Positions 27,438 to 36,270 of a stretch of DNA of 48,514 nucleotides are shown here, in pieces. Location of the stretch: NCBI RefSeq assembly GCF_013391955.1, contig NZ_JABUOH010000065.1:1-48514 (forward strand), read 5' to 3'. Every line of letters starts with the position of its first letter. The first letter of the stretch is position 1. Both the position numbers and the translations under genes were made by a program. The notes below the pieces were generated by a model, which saw nothing but the letters and a program-made list of their open reading frames with translations, made no database searches and was not told where the DNA came from. The DNA comes from Candidatus Phytoplasma pruni. GTDB taxonomy: Bacteria > Bacillota_I > Bacilli_A > Acholeplasmatales > Acholeplasmataceae.

Positions 27438-28535
27438 TTGTTGCTTTTTATCCGAAATAAAAATAATAAAAATAATAAAAATGATGAAATTTTATTATAT
27501 GATTTATCAAAAAAAGTTAAAGACATGGATTCTCAATTCGCTATAAATTATAAGGTAAATGTTGAAAAAAAAGAATTTTACGACAAAGAAAGAAAGAAAT
27601 TAAAAAAAATTATTTACAACAATGGGATGTATATAAAAATTTCCCCAAAAGGGAGAGTGCAAGAAGTGTTTTTCAAAAGTGTAGGAACTGGATTTGGCGA
27701 TAAAGTTTCTTTTTTCGACGAAAAAGAACACATGACAATATCGTTTGACGCTAGCAACGCAGAAGCTCCTGAGTTAATAGAAATAGAAAATTTATATGGT
27801 AATAATAAATATTTACCCATAAAAAAACGAATAACTCGATTTAATCGTTGGAGAAGGGATATTCAAGAAAATCAAATAGAATCAATCAAATTCCCTTACT
27901 TTAAAATAAGAAGGCTGATTTGGAGCGATCTTTTTTTAGGGTATAATCCTTCAAACGAAAATGAATTTATTCAAAACATAAACGCATCAGAAGATATTTA
28001 TTTCAATGATAATTTTACAAAAAATAGTGAACAATATTATCATGAATGGGATAGTGATATGGTTAAAAAATTATCGTCAAACACAATATGGCCGGATTAT
28101 ATGAGAAAACAAGCAGAAATATGGGAAAACTTAAAAGAAAATCAAGAAATTACAACTATCCAAGGGAACAGGGTAAAAATTAAATTGAAGAAGGATGCGG
28201 TCAGAAAGTTTAAACTAATCGAAAATGATCCTTTCAATGATATTTTTACTATCAGCCAACTAAAAGATTTTCCTCCAGCCTTCTCTTTTAGAAAAACACT
28301 CAACCAATTAGAAGAAAAGCCTAATCTTTATGCTGAAGATCCAGAATATCCATCCAATTTCCAATATAAAACTGAATATAACGGAGAAGGAAAAATAATT
28401 AAAAAAATATATAATGATGGCGTTGTTGAAGAGTTTAACGAAGATGGCGAATTCAAAATAATTCATTATACCAAATATAATGTAAAAATAATATTTGAGA
28501 ATGGTAAAGCAAGATTAGAACCTAGTCAAGAATAA
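27438..28535 (+). CDS. Unknown membrane-anchored protein, N-terminus out of frame through a poly-A tract
   Basis: 365 codons from TTG 27438; the first in-frame ATG is 27525. The same frame upstream encodes a hydrophobic anchor immediately after a 15-A run, so the natural protein probably starts at ATG 27355 with a one-base frame change in the tract. The body is hydrophilic, rich in aromatic and charged residues, without catalytic motifs I recognise. The C-terminal 60 residues (..TEYNGEGKIIKKIYNDG..) look like the short YD-type repeats (DUF2963-like) common in phytoplasma proteins. A strong terminator follows at 28573. It could be a phase-variable surface protein or a recently broken gene; a homopolymer sequencing error must be excluded. 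Confidence 0.6.
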   Translation: MLLFIRNKNNKNNKNDEILLYDLSKKVKDMDSQFAINYKVNVEKKEFYDKERKKLKKIIYNNGMYIKISPKGRVQEVFFKSVGTGFGDKVSFFDEKEHMTISFDASNAEAPELIEIENLYGNNKYLPIKKRITRFNRWRRDIQENQIESIKFPYFKIRRLIWSDLFLGYNPSNENEFIQNINASEDIYFNDNFTKNSEQYYHEWDSDMVKKLSSNTIWPDYMRKQAEIWENLKENQEITTIQGNRVKIKLKKDAVRKFKLIENDPFNDIFTISQLKDFPPAFSFRKTLNQLEEKPNLYAEDPEYPSNFQYKTEYNGEGKIIKKIYNDGVVEEFNEDGEFKIIHYTKYNVKIIFENGKARLEPSQE

Positions 28536-28572
28536 TGCTATATTTTAAATAAATTTCATATATCTGATTAAA

Positions 28573-28609
28573 ATATAAAAAACCCATGATTATTATGGGT
28601 TTTTTATAT
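28573..28609 (+). terminator. Terminator after the 27438-28535 gene
   Basis: A 15-bp perfect stem, ATATAAAAAACCCAT (28573-28587) with ATGGGTTTTTTATAT (28595-28609), around a 7-base loop. Confidence 0.85.
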
Positions 28610-28741
28610 GCGATTATTTTCCAATAAATTCGTTCGTATAAACTTCTTTAAAAAGAAAAGAGAAGCGAATGGATTGTTCAAAAAATTATTTCAATACACA
28701 TGTCGTTTATTTTTTTGATTTGATTATATTGGCGCGTAAAT

Positions 28742-29030
28742 GTGGCAACTATAGCATCTTTTAAAAAGGAAGTTGTAGAAAAAGAACAAGATGAAAAAAA
28801 GATGAATTCAATAGAAAAATTAAGATGTATCGTTTGTTCCTTTCAACAACTGTTGCATCATTAATGATTGCATTGATTCAAGGTATTTTTGTTTATCTAC
28901 AAGAAGGATTGGAGGTAATTTTTTTATATTGTTAATTGTTTCTTTGTTGGTGTTGAAATTTGTTGAAGTAAATTTATTCTTTTTAGGATTTTTTTGAACC
29001 TTAATAACAATAATAACTAATTTTCTTTAA
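28742..29030 (+). pseudogene. Frameshifted remnant of a small coiled-coil/membrane protein gene
   Basis: Frame 1 from GTG 28742 gives a charged helix (..FKKEVVEKEQDEKK..); it then breaks and a second frame continues MYRLFLSTTVASLMIALIQG, which breaks again at a T7 run. A third frame continues LLIVSLLVLKFVEVNLFFLG and meets TGA, after which TLITIIT follows. Joined, these form a helix plus two or three membrane segments. At least two frameshifts and a nonsense codon mark it as dead. The family is unknown to me. Confidence 0.5.
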
Positions 29031-29087
29031 AATTGAAATAAAAAAACTATTCTCATTCTGATATCCATCAATCATTTAAGAATCAAA

Positions 29088-29117
29088 AAAAGCAAGAAAA
29101 TTGTTTTTCTTGCTTTT
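29088..29117 (-). terminator. Terminator of the secreted protein/membrane protein pair
   Basis: AAAAGCAAGAAAA (29088-29100) pairs with TTTTCTTGCTTTT (29105-29117); on the - strand it is followed by a T run. It lies 15 bp past the stop at 29132. Confidence 0.85.
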
Positions 29118-29131
29118 AAATGATAAATATT

Positions 29132-29620
29132 TCATTGGGATGTGTTTTGATCATTTTTATTGTCTTTTCGGTCTTTTTTATTTTTATGTGATTGAGGTTT
29201 AAAAATTTTTTTCACAAAATTGCAAGGGATTGTGAAAAAAACCAATTTTACAATATAGAAAAAAACAAGGACATCTCGGCCTATGCTAGAAGATAAGGTG
29301 AAAAATAAAAATATAAATGTCAAAAACATAAAAAAATAAGATAAATATTTTAAGTGATCGTTGTCAGGAAAGCGCCAATATTGAATATTAGCGATTGCTA
29401 TAGTTGTTAATCCTAATATTATCACATAACCGGCGAAATAAAGTGTTCTTTCTTGTGCTTTATCCCATGTTTTATTTAAATCTATCTTTTTTCGTTCTTT
29501 TCTTTTGTCAAAAATTAAAGTTTTTTTAACGTTAATATAGGTGAAAAATATTATTCCAAAAACCAAAGAAAAACTTAAGATCAATCCCAATATTAAGCGG
29601 TATAAAAAAGAGTCAACCAT
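29132..29620 (-). CDS. Small three-segment membrane protein, unknown
   Basis: 162 residues from ATG 29620, which has AAAGAAAG 12 bp upstream; GTG 29629 is an alternative. Hydrophobic segments lie at about 6-28, 60-77 and 90-108, with a further hydrophobic stretch near 118-135. The linker between the first two and the C-terminal tail are very basic. It lies 36 bp behind the secreted-protein gene and shares its promoter and terminator. The layout resembles the 141-residue protein at 25686-26111. It may anchor or help export the secreted partner (inference from context only). Confidence 0.7.
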   Translation of the reverse strand: MVDSFLYRLILGLILSFSLVFGIIFFTYINVKKTLIFDKRKERKKIDLNKTWDKAQERTLYFAGYVIILGLTTIAIANIQYWRFPDNDHLKYLSYFFMFLTFIFLFFTLSSSIGRDVLVFFYIVKLVFFTIPCNFVKKIFKPQSHKNKKDRKDNKNDQNTSQ

Positions 29621-29656
29621 ATTTATCACATTCTTTCTTTTTTAAACAATAAATTT

Positions 29657-30670
29657 TTACTTTTTCCAAGAAAAAAATTTATTAAATCCATCTTTAAGAT
29701 GATAGCCTACATCTATAACGGTAGAAGCGGTAGCTTGCCCTACTCCTATAAAAGGAGAAGCAACTATTTGACCTGTTGCACCTAAATGATCTAAAAAACC
29801 TGTGGAGTTTTGAAAATTATTTACCCCTGAATTGAAGTTTTTTTCAGTTTTACGTAACATTTCTGTCGGAGCATCTGTAACTGTCGAATAGGTTTGATAA
29901 ATTTCTAAACCCAGGCCTACAACATTACGAAGTATCGGAATATCATCAACAACATCAGTCGTTCCCATAGCCACCTCTTCAATAGGAATTATTATTTGAT
30001 TGACCAATTCTAAAGTATTTGGTTCATTTTCTATAATTTTTTCGATAACTGCAAAAACTTTTTCAATAGCCACATCCTTAGCCGCTGAAGTGGTCACTTT
30101 TAATAAAAAAGGTTCGGGACTTGGAACTTTTTTAACAACTTTTTTAAATAATTTTTTATAAATTTCTTTGGCTATATATTTTCCTGCGGGAGTTTGTAAA
30201 AAATGCGAACCTTTTATCAATTTGCTCTTGCTATTTGGTTTTTTATCTGGTGTGTCAAATTTCCAAAAAAAATACATTTTTGCAGAACCATTTCCTAACC
30301 ATCTTAAATCAACAAATTCGTAAAAATGATCTCTCCCTTCTCTGTTGCCGCCATCAAAATAAACGCCCATGAATTCTTCGTCATCGTTTTTGATGTACCA
30401 ATGCATATCGCCTCCTTTTTCTTTATTATAAGCAGTTGTTGAAGAAACGCTGCCATTATAAGAAGGGTTGATGTTGGTTTTAATATAATTGAAAACATCC
30501 GAAGAAGTGCTATTTTTGTTTAAAACTACATGAATAACTTCTGTTCCTCTAATTGATCTTTCTGTAAAAGAGTCGTTACCGTAAACCTTTTGATTAAATA
30601 ACAATGAAAAAAACATAAAAAATATTAGAAAAATTGCAAAAGAATATTTCGAATGATTTTTTAATTTCAA
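29657..30670 (-). CDS. Secreted or surface protein with a repeated phytoplasma ectodomain
   Basis: A 337-residue protein. The N-terminus is a classic signal peptide (KYSFAIFLIFFMFFSLLF, then ..KVYG-ND as likely cleavage site). Residues about 45-145 carry the domain also found at 47574-48514: N.TSSDVFNYI near the start, GVYFDGGNREG in the middle and LGNGSAKMYFFWKF at the end. The C-terminal half is mostly helical, with a Gly/Ala-rich, partly hydrophobic end (..ASPFIGVGQATASTVIDVG..). The start is TTG 30670, with AAAGAGAG 8 bp upstream; an ATG closer to that site is in another frame. A very good promoter lies at 30830-30858. Function is unknown; the secretion signal makes it a host-interaction candidate (inference). 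Confidence 0.8.
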   Translation of the reverse strand: MKLKNHSKYSFAIFLIFFMFFSLLFNQKVYGNDSFTERSIRGTEVIHVVLNKNSTSSDVFNYIKTNINPSYNGSVSSTTAYNKEKGGDMHWYIKNDDEEFMGVYFDGGNREGRDHFYEFVDLRWLGNGSAKMYFFWKFDTPDKKPNSKSKLIKGSHFLQTPAGKYIAKEIYKKLFKKVVKKVPSPEPFLLKVTTSAAKDVAIEKVFAVIEKIIENEPNTLELVNQIIIPIEEVAMGTTDVVDDIPILRNVVGLGLEIYQTYSTVTDAPTEMLRKTEKNFNSGVNNFQNSTGFLDHLGATGQIVASPFIGVGQATASTVIDVGYHLKDGFNKFFSWKK

Positions 30671-30829
30671 TTTTCATCTCTCTTTCATATTTATATTTTT
30701 TCTATATCAAAATATTGGAAATATTTTTTTATATTAAATCAAATATGATATTTCATTTCGATCGTTCCCCCTTAACCATAACAAAGTGCCCTGACTGAAA
30801 TCTCTCGTTGAATCTATATGATTATTTAT
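30671..30829 (-). other. Long leader of the secreted protein gene
   Basis: About 150 bases between the predicted transcript start and the TTG codon, including an unusually G/C-richer segment (about 30761-30815) in very AT-rich surroundings. ATTTC and GAAAT pieces around it could close a stem. It holds an AAGGGGG run followed by a dead-end ATG. It may be a regulatory leader or the remains of an older gene start. Confidence 0.35.
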
Positions 30830-30858
30830 ATTATACTCCTTCTTTTTTCAAAAGTCAA
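30830..30858 (-). promoter_or_regulatory. Near-consensus promoter of the secreted protein operon
   Basis: On the - strand TTGACT (30853-30858), a 17-bp spacer and a perfect TATAAT (30830-30835). It is the closest match to consensus among the promoters noted here. Confidence 0.8.
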
Positions 30859-30901
30859 GAGACAAAAGGTCATTTTCTTGAAAAAAGTTTTAAGATAGAA
30901 A

Positions 30902-30928
30902 AAAAGATCCCTAATTTAGGGATCTTTT
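30902..30928 (-). terminator. Terminator of the rel-hisS-aspS operon
   Basis: AAAAGATCCCT (30902-30912) pairs with AGGGATCTTTT (30918-30928), with a T run on the - strand side, 27 bp past the aspS stop. Confidence 0.88.
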
Positions 30929-30954
30929 AAAATTACTTAGTTAGAATGATTATT

Positions 30955-32706
30955 TTATTCCTTTTCAGCGTCCTTTTTTAATTCAATATTTAAAACATCT
31001 AATTGTTCTTGATCAACTAAACTAGGCGTTTCCATCATTAAATCTTGAGCACTTTGAGTTTTAGGGAAAGCAATAACATTTTTAATATTATTCGTTTTAG
31101 TAAATAACATCACTAAACGGTCTAATCCTAAAGCGATGCCACCATGTGGAGGAGTGCCGTATTTTAGCGCTTCTACCAAAAAACCAAAACGATTTTGAAT
31201 TTCTTCCTTGCTAAAACCTAATTTTTGAAACATTAATTCTTGCACGTGACTTTGATAATTTCTTAAAGAACCTCCGCCAATTTCATAACCATTCCACACC
31301 AAATCATAAGCTTGAGCTTTAGCTTTTTCAGGGGTTTTTTCTAAAATATTAATATCTGAAGGAGCTGTAAAAGGATGATGCATAGCGTAATAACGATTAT
31401 CTTCTGAATTAAATTCAAATAAAGGAAAATCCACTATCCATAATAAAGATTCTTTATTAGGATTGATTAAATTCAAATCATGACCTAATTTATTTCTCAA
31501 AAACCCTAATGTTTTTAACAAATGGTCTTCTGAAGAAAGATCCTTTAAATCGTTACTAATAACAAAGCACCATTCGCCTTCTGATAAAAAAGAAGTATCA
31601 TTAACAAATTGACTTAAATTACCTTTTAAAGTATTGTCTTGTTTTTTAAAAAGGTTTAAATTGAGATTAAATTGGGTTTTAATCAAATGTTTATATTCGT
31701 CTATTTTTTTTCTGGTTAAAAGGTTCAAAGGAAGGGAAGAATTTAATTTAATCCCTTTAATGGTTTTTTCTATTCCTTCCGCGTTAACGAATTCTTCTTT
31801 AAAATAAGCTTTTAAAGGTTCAATCTTTAAATCAAACCTTAAATCGGGTTTATCTGAACCATACAAGTTCATAGCCTCTTGGAAAGAAAGACGTTCCAAA
31901 GGAGTAGGTAAAGATTGGTTGAAGATTTTGGCAAACAAATTCATCATAATTTCTTCAGTTAAATTCATTAAATCTTCTTGACTGAAAAAAGATGTCTCAA
32001 TATCTATTTGAGTAAATTCTGGTTGCCTATCTGATCTTAAATCTTCATCCCTAAAACAACGAGCTATTTGAAAATATCTTTCAAACCCAGAAATCATATA
32101 TAATTGCTTGTAAATTTGCGGAGATTGAGGCAAAGCGTAAAAATGATGAGGATGAATACGCGAAGGAACTAAATAATCTCTCGCCCCTTCAGGAGTTGAT
32201 TTCGACAATAAAGGAGTTTCTAATTCAAAAAATTTATTATTTAAAAGAGTTTGTCTGATATTTTGAGTAATTTCGTGTCTTTGAATTAAAAAACTTTTTT
32301 TATCTTTTTTGCGTAAATCTAAATAACGATATTTTAAACGATAATCCTCTAAAGCTTCGTTTTTTTCGACAATACTTAAAGGTATATGTTCCGCTTCAGA
32401 AAGAAAAGACATTTCTTGCACTAAAACTTCGATTTCGCCCGTTGTTAAATTAGGGTTTTTATTGATTCTTTCGATTACTTCGCCTTTAACATCAATCACT
32501 GTTTCTATTTTAGTTAAAGCGATTTGTTGATATTGAGGATGATCGTTAAGTACCACTAATTGAACTACCCCCGAAACATCTCTTAAATCGATAAAAAGTT
32601 TATTGCCTAAATTTCTTTTTCTTTCGATCCAACCTTTTAAAAAGACTTGTTCGCCTTTTTGGTTAAGAGTAATCTCGTTATTATCGTAACTATATTTTGT
32701 TTTCAC
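30955..32706 (-). CDS. aspS: Aspartyl-tRNA synthetase
   Basis: A 583-residue class IIb synthetase with an N-terminal OB-fold anticodon domain (about 15-105), motif 2 FRDEDLRSDRQPEFTQ, the bacterial insertion domain, and motif 3 GIALGLDRLVMLF. The bacterial type charges tRNA-Asp. The start is GTG 32706, with AAGGAA 8-9 bp upstream, overlapping the end of hisS by 17 bp, so the two are coupled. Last gene of the block. Confidence 0.96.
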   Translation of the reverse strand: MKTKYSYDNNEITLNQKGEQVFLKGWIERKRNLGNKLFIDLRDVSGVVQLVVLNDHPQYQQIALTKIETVIDVKGEVIERINKNPNLTTGEIEVLVQEMSFLSEAEHIPLSIVEKNEALEDYRLKYRYLDLRKKDKKSFLIQRHEITQNIRQTLLNNKFFELETPLLSKSTPEGARDYLVPSRIHPHHFYALPQSPQIYKQLYMISGFERYFQIARCFRDEDLRSDRQPEFTQIDIETSFFSQEDLMNLTEEIMMNLFAKIFNQSLPTPLERLSFQEAMNLYGSDKPDLRFDLKIEPLKAYFKEEFVNAEGIEKTIKGIKLNSSLPLNLLTRKKIDEYKHLIKTQFNLNLNLFKKQDNTLKGNLSQFVNDTSFLSEGEWCFVISNDLKDLSSEDHLLKTLGFLRNKLGHDLNLINPNKESLLWIVDFPLFEFNSEDNRYYAMHHPFTAPSDINILEKTPEKAKAQAYDLVWNGYEIGGGSLRNYQSHVQELMFQKLGFSKEEIQNRFGFLVEALKYGTPPHGGIALGLDRLVMLFTKTNNIKNVIAFPKTQSAQDLMMETPSLVDQEQLDVLNIELKKDAEKE

Positions 32707-33970
32707 TTGTTAATTCCTTCATTAAAAAATTGATTGTTTGTTCTGGCGATAATTTATATTCTTTTTTGTCTGCTATCTTTTTAACCGTTAAGATGTTATC
32801 TTTTAATTCTTTTTGTCCAATAAAAAGAATGTATTTAGGGTTAGTTTGTAAAGCTTTTTTTAACTTTTTATTAAAATGACCTGTTTCATAATTCATGTTG
32901 GTTTGTAGACCGTGTTGACGGATTTTTTGCATCAACATAAAAGTTGGTTTTAAAGCGTCTTGATCTAACGCTAATAAGTAAACATCTAAAACAGAGGTGC
33001 TAAAATCAGGGAATAAATGATTCTCTTCCATGACAATCATTAAACGCTCCATTCCTAAAGCAAAACCAATACAATTAGTTTTTTGGCCACCAAAAACTTC
33101 GGTTAATTCGTTATAATTACCGCCGCCGCCTAAAACTAAATCATTTTGGCTAGTGGCGTCATTAGAGGTAATTTCAAAAACTGTATCTGTGTAATAATCT
33201 AGACCTCTTACTAAAAGAGGGTCTATTTCGTAATTAACCTGAGCTTCTGTTAAAAGTTCTAAAACATGGTCAAATTTATTTTTAGCTTCAACAGATAGAT
33301 GATCTAAAATTAAAGGAGCTTTTTTTAAAACCTCTTTTTGGGAACATTGTTTACAATCAAAAATACGTAAAACATTTTTTTCTTTTCTTTCTAAACATAA
33401 ACTGCATAAATCTTGAGTATTTTGGTCAATATAATACTTAAAAATAGTTAAAAATTGTTGACGAGTAGGAAGGTCCCCTAAAGTGTTGATTTTAATTTTC
33501 ACATTTTTGAGCCCTAAAGTTAACAAAGATTCATAAGCTAAAATAATGACCTCTACTTCGGATAAAGAATTAGGCACACCAATGGCTTCAACGCCTATTT
33601 GATGGAATTGACGATATCGACCTTTTTGTGGTCTTTCATAACGAAAAAAAGGACCTAAATAATATAATTTAGTTAACTCGTTTTGATGATCCAATTTATT
33701 TTCGATATAACTTCTGATAACAGAAGCCGTCCCTTCCGGTCTTAAAGCAATTAATCTACCTTTTTTATCGTGAAATTGATAAGTTTCTTTCGTAACCATA
33801 TCGGATTGTTCGGTAGCACGATAAAAAACTTCTTTATATTCGATAATAGGAGTTCTTATTTCTTGAAAGTTGTACTTTTCTAAAAGAGTTTTAAGCTTCT
33901 TTTCAATAAACTGCCATTTAGACATCTCATCATGAAATAAATCGTGAGTTCCTTTTATTTTTTTAACCAT
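32690..33970 (-). CDS. hisS: Histidyl-tRNA synthetase
   Basis: A 426-residue class IIa synthetase. It has RPEGTASVIRSY, motif 2 FRYERPQKGRYRQFHQ, the histidine-specific LVRGLDYYTDTVFE and motif 3 FALGMERLMIV, followed by the C-terminal anticodon domain. ATG 33970 lies 7 bp after the rel stop. hisS-aspS is a conserved order in Firmicutes. Confidence 0.96.
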   Translation of the reverse strand: MVKKIKGTHDLFHDEMSKWQFIEKKLKTLLEKYNFQEIRTPIIEYKEVFYRATEQSDMVTKETYQFHDKKGRLIALRPEGTASVIRSYIENKLDHQNELTKLYYLGPFFRYERPQKGRYRQFHQIGVEAIGVPNSLSEVEVIILAYESLLTLGLKNVKIKINTLGDLPTRQQFLTIFKYYIDQNTQDLCSLCLERKEKNVLRIFDCKQCSQKEVLKKAPLILDHLSVEAKNKFDHVLELLTEAQVNYEIDPLLVRGLDYYTDTVFEITSNDATSQNDLVLGGGGNYNELTEVFGGQKTNCIGFALGMERLMIVMEENHLFPDFSTSVLDVYLLALDQDALKPTFMLMQKIRQHGLQTNMNYETGHFNKKLKKALQTNPKYILFIGQKELKDNILTVKKIADKKEYKLSPEQTINFLMKELTSENKI

Positions 33971-33977
33971 AAACCTG

Positions 33978-36221
33978 TTAATTTGTTCCTCTATAAATTT
34001 GATAAATATTAGATAATTGTAATAAATGAGAAATTAATTTTTCCATTTCAGAAATATTTTTCACTAGAATTTGTAGTTTAATAGTGGTTTCTGATAATTT
34101 ATTATTATTGATCATATTGATTTTAGAAATATTAATCCCCAAAGCGTTAGCTTTATCAGTAATATTAGCAATTAAAGAAGAACTATAAGAACCAATAATG
34201 AAAAGCCAAGTAGCGTATTTTAATTGATAATTTTGGTGCCAATGAGCGACAATAAGACGGTTAGAATCGTATTGTTGTAAATTAACACAATCTTTACGGT
34301 GAACGTTAGTACCTTTATCTTTAGTGATAAAACCCACTATTTCTTCGCCGAAAATAGGGTTACAACAGTTCGCTAATTTTAATTTAGTTTTATCCAAACC
34401 TTCGATAAAAACACCTGTTTCGTTTTCATAAGTGAATTTTTTCAAGTTTTTCGAAATTTGTTCTTTATTGTATTCTTTGCGCATTTCTTCAAAAGAAGTG
34501 ATTTTAGCGAGCGCCACATCAGGAGTGATTTTTTTTCTTCCTAAAGCTTCATATAATTCATTGACATTTTGAATAGATTGCTTGTGAAAACTTTTTTTCA
34601 CAAAATTGTGGTCAATTTTAAAATCTTTCTTTTGCGCTTGCAATTCTTTTTCTAAAATTTCTTTACCATTTTGGATTAAAGTTAAAACTTCTTTTTTCTG
34701 TTTGTTTAAGAAGTTTTTAATGAATTTTTTAACATAAGAAGTTTTGGCTATTCTCAACCAATCCTTATGTACTCTAAAAACATTTTTATTAGTTTTAATA
34801 GAAATAATATCCCCGTTTTTAAGCTTATAATCAAGAGGAACGATTTTTTCGTTCACAATAGCACCTGTCATGGTAAAACCAATCATAGAATGGATACGGA
34901 AAGCAAAATCAATAGGAGTGGAACCTTCCGGAAATTCAAATACTTCTTGTTTCGGTGTGAAAACATAAACGTTTTCGCTTAAAATATCATTTTTAATAGA
35001 ATCTACTAAAGTTTTGGAATTTTGTAACGATTTATTTTTAGTATCTTTGGTGATTTTAATTAAATCTTGGTACCATCTTAATTTTTGCGCTATTTCCAAC
35101 TGTTTATTATCTTTGGAATAAACTTTGTTTTCTTTATAACCCCAATGGGCGGCGATACCTTTTTCGGCAATTTCATCCATTTCTTTAGTTTTGATTTGGA
35201 TTTCAAAAATAGAACCATCTTTGGCTAAAACCGTGTTGTGAAGGGCTTGGTATAAATTAGGTTTGGGAACAGCGATATAATCTTTAAATCTCCTTGGTAA
35301 AGGAGAGTAATGAGCGTGAATAATACCTAAACATTGATAACATACATCCACTTTATCCACAATAATACGAACCGCTAATAAGTCAAAAATTTCGTCAAAA
35401 CTAACTTGTCCTTGGTTCATCTTTTTATAAATACTATAAATATTTTTACTACGCCCGCTAATGGAAAAATCAGTAATACCGGACTTATAAAACAAAGATT
35501 TAATATTTTTAATAATATTTTGGATAGAATTTTCGCGTTCATTTTTTTTAGCGTTAATGAGGTTAGAAATACGGTAATATTCTTTAGGATTCATATATCT
35601 AAAAGTTAAATCTTCTAATTGAGATTTAATTTGAAAAAGACCTAAACGATGGGTTAAAGGAACGTAAATATCTAATGTTTCTTGGGAAATGCGTAATTGT
35701 TTTTCCGGCTTCATTTCTTTTAAAGTCTGCATATTATGGAGTCTATCTGCTATTTTTACCAAAACTACTCTAATATCATTAGCCATAGCTAAAAAAAGTT
35801 TTTGATGGTTTTCTACTTGTCGTTGTTTAGGGTTAAAACTAAGTTTAGCTAATTTAGTGGTTCTTTTCACTATATAAACCACATCTTCGCCTAAAAAATC
35901 CTTTAATTCGTCAAAAGTTAAATCCGTATCTTCTAAAGAATCGTGTAATAAACCAGCCATTAAAGTATTGGGTTCGCTATTCAAATCAGCTAAAATAATA
36001 GCAACAGAAATAGGGTGAATAATGAAATCTTCACCCGTTACTCTTTTTTGATTGGTATGTTTTTTTTTAGCCAACAAATAAGCTTGATTAATTTTATCTA
36101 AGACTGTTTTTTCATGAATGTATTTTTTTACTTTTTGCATCAATTCTTGGAATAAAACTTCTTCATGAACTTTTTTTTCTATGTTATGGTTTTCAGCAGT
36201 ATTAAAAAGCACTTTAATCAC
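33978..36221 (-). CDS. rel: Bifunctional (p)ppGpp synthetase/hydrolase (RelA/SpoT family)
   Basis: A 747-residue long RSH protein that makes and degrades the alarmone (p)ppGpp in the stringent response. HD hydrolase domain with LLHDSLEDT (about 90-98) and metal-binding context intact; synthetase domain with ISGRSKNIYSIYKKM, RRFKDYIAVPKPNLYQALH and EIQIKT; TGS domain VYVFTPKQEVFEFPEGSTP; a Cys-containing zinc-finger-like segment ANCCNPIFGEEIVGF; and a C-terminal ACT domain. Both catalytic halves look active. The start is GTG 36221 with a poor ribosome site (ATAGG directly before it). It heads the rel-hisS-aspS group, linking the stringent factor to tRNA charging enzymes. Confidence 0.94.
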   Translation of the reverse strand: MIKVLFNTAENHNIEKKVHEEVLFQELMQKVKKYIHEKTVLDKINQAYLLAKKKHTNQKRVTGEDFIIHPISVAIILADLNSEPNTLMAGLLHDSLEDTDLTFDELKDFLGEDVVYIVKRTTKLAKLSFNPKQRQVENHQKLFLAMANDIRVVLVKIADRLHNMQTLKEMKPEKQLRISQETLDIYVPLTHRLGLFQIKSQLEDLTFRYMNPKEYYRISNLINAKKNERENSIQNIIKNIKSLFYKSGITDFSISGRSKNIYSIYKKMNQGQVSFDEIFDLLAVRIIVDKVDVCYQCLGIIHAHYSPLPRRFKDYIAVPKPNLYQALHNTVLAKDGSIFEIQIKTKEMDEIAEKGIAAHWGYKENKVYSKDNKQLEIAQKLRWYQDLIKITKDTKNKSLQNSKTLVDSIKNDILSENVYVFTPKQEVFEFPEGSTPIDFAFRIHSMIGFTMTGAIVNEKIVPLDYKLKNGDIISIKTNKNVFRVHKDWLRIAKTSYVKKFIKNFLNKQKKEVLTLIQNGKEILEKELQAQKKDFKIDHNFVKKSFHKQSIQNVNELYEALGRKKITPDVALAKITSFEEMRKEYNKEQISKNLKKFTYENETGVFIEGLDKTKLKLANCCNPIFGEEIVGFITKDKGTNVHRKDCVNLQQYDSNRLIVAHWHQNYQLKYATWLFIIGSYSSSLIANITDKANALGINISKINMINNNKLSETTIKLQILVKNISEMEKLISHLLQLSNIYQIYRGTN

Positions 36222-36270
36222 CTATTTTTTTGAATTTTTTAAAACATCTTTTTTAAAGGATAAAAAATGT

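Noticed and set aside
27269-27460. Small + strand frame overlapping the poly-A tract
   Set aside because: It reads the broken small gene and the tract in the wrong frame; the peptide is low-complexity Lys/Tyr/Phe.
28981-29031. UGA read as Trp
   Set aside because: A TGA occurs where Trp would fit in the remnant at 28742-29030, but that gene is dead, all intact genes use TGG for Trp, and RF2 is present.
36222-36270. Separate promoter between mnmA and rel
   Set aside because: The gap is only 49 bp and shows no box pair; co-transcription is more likely.
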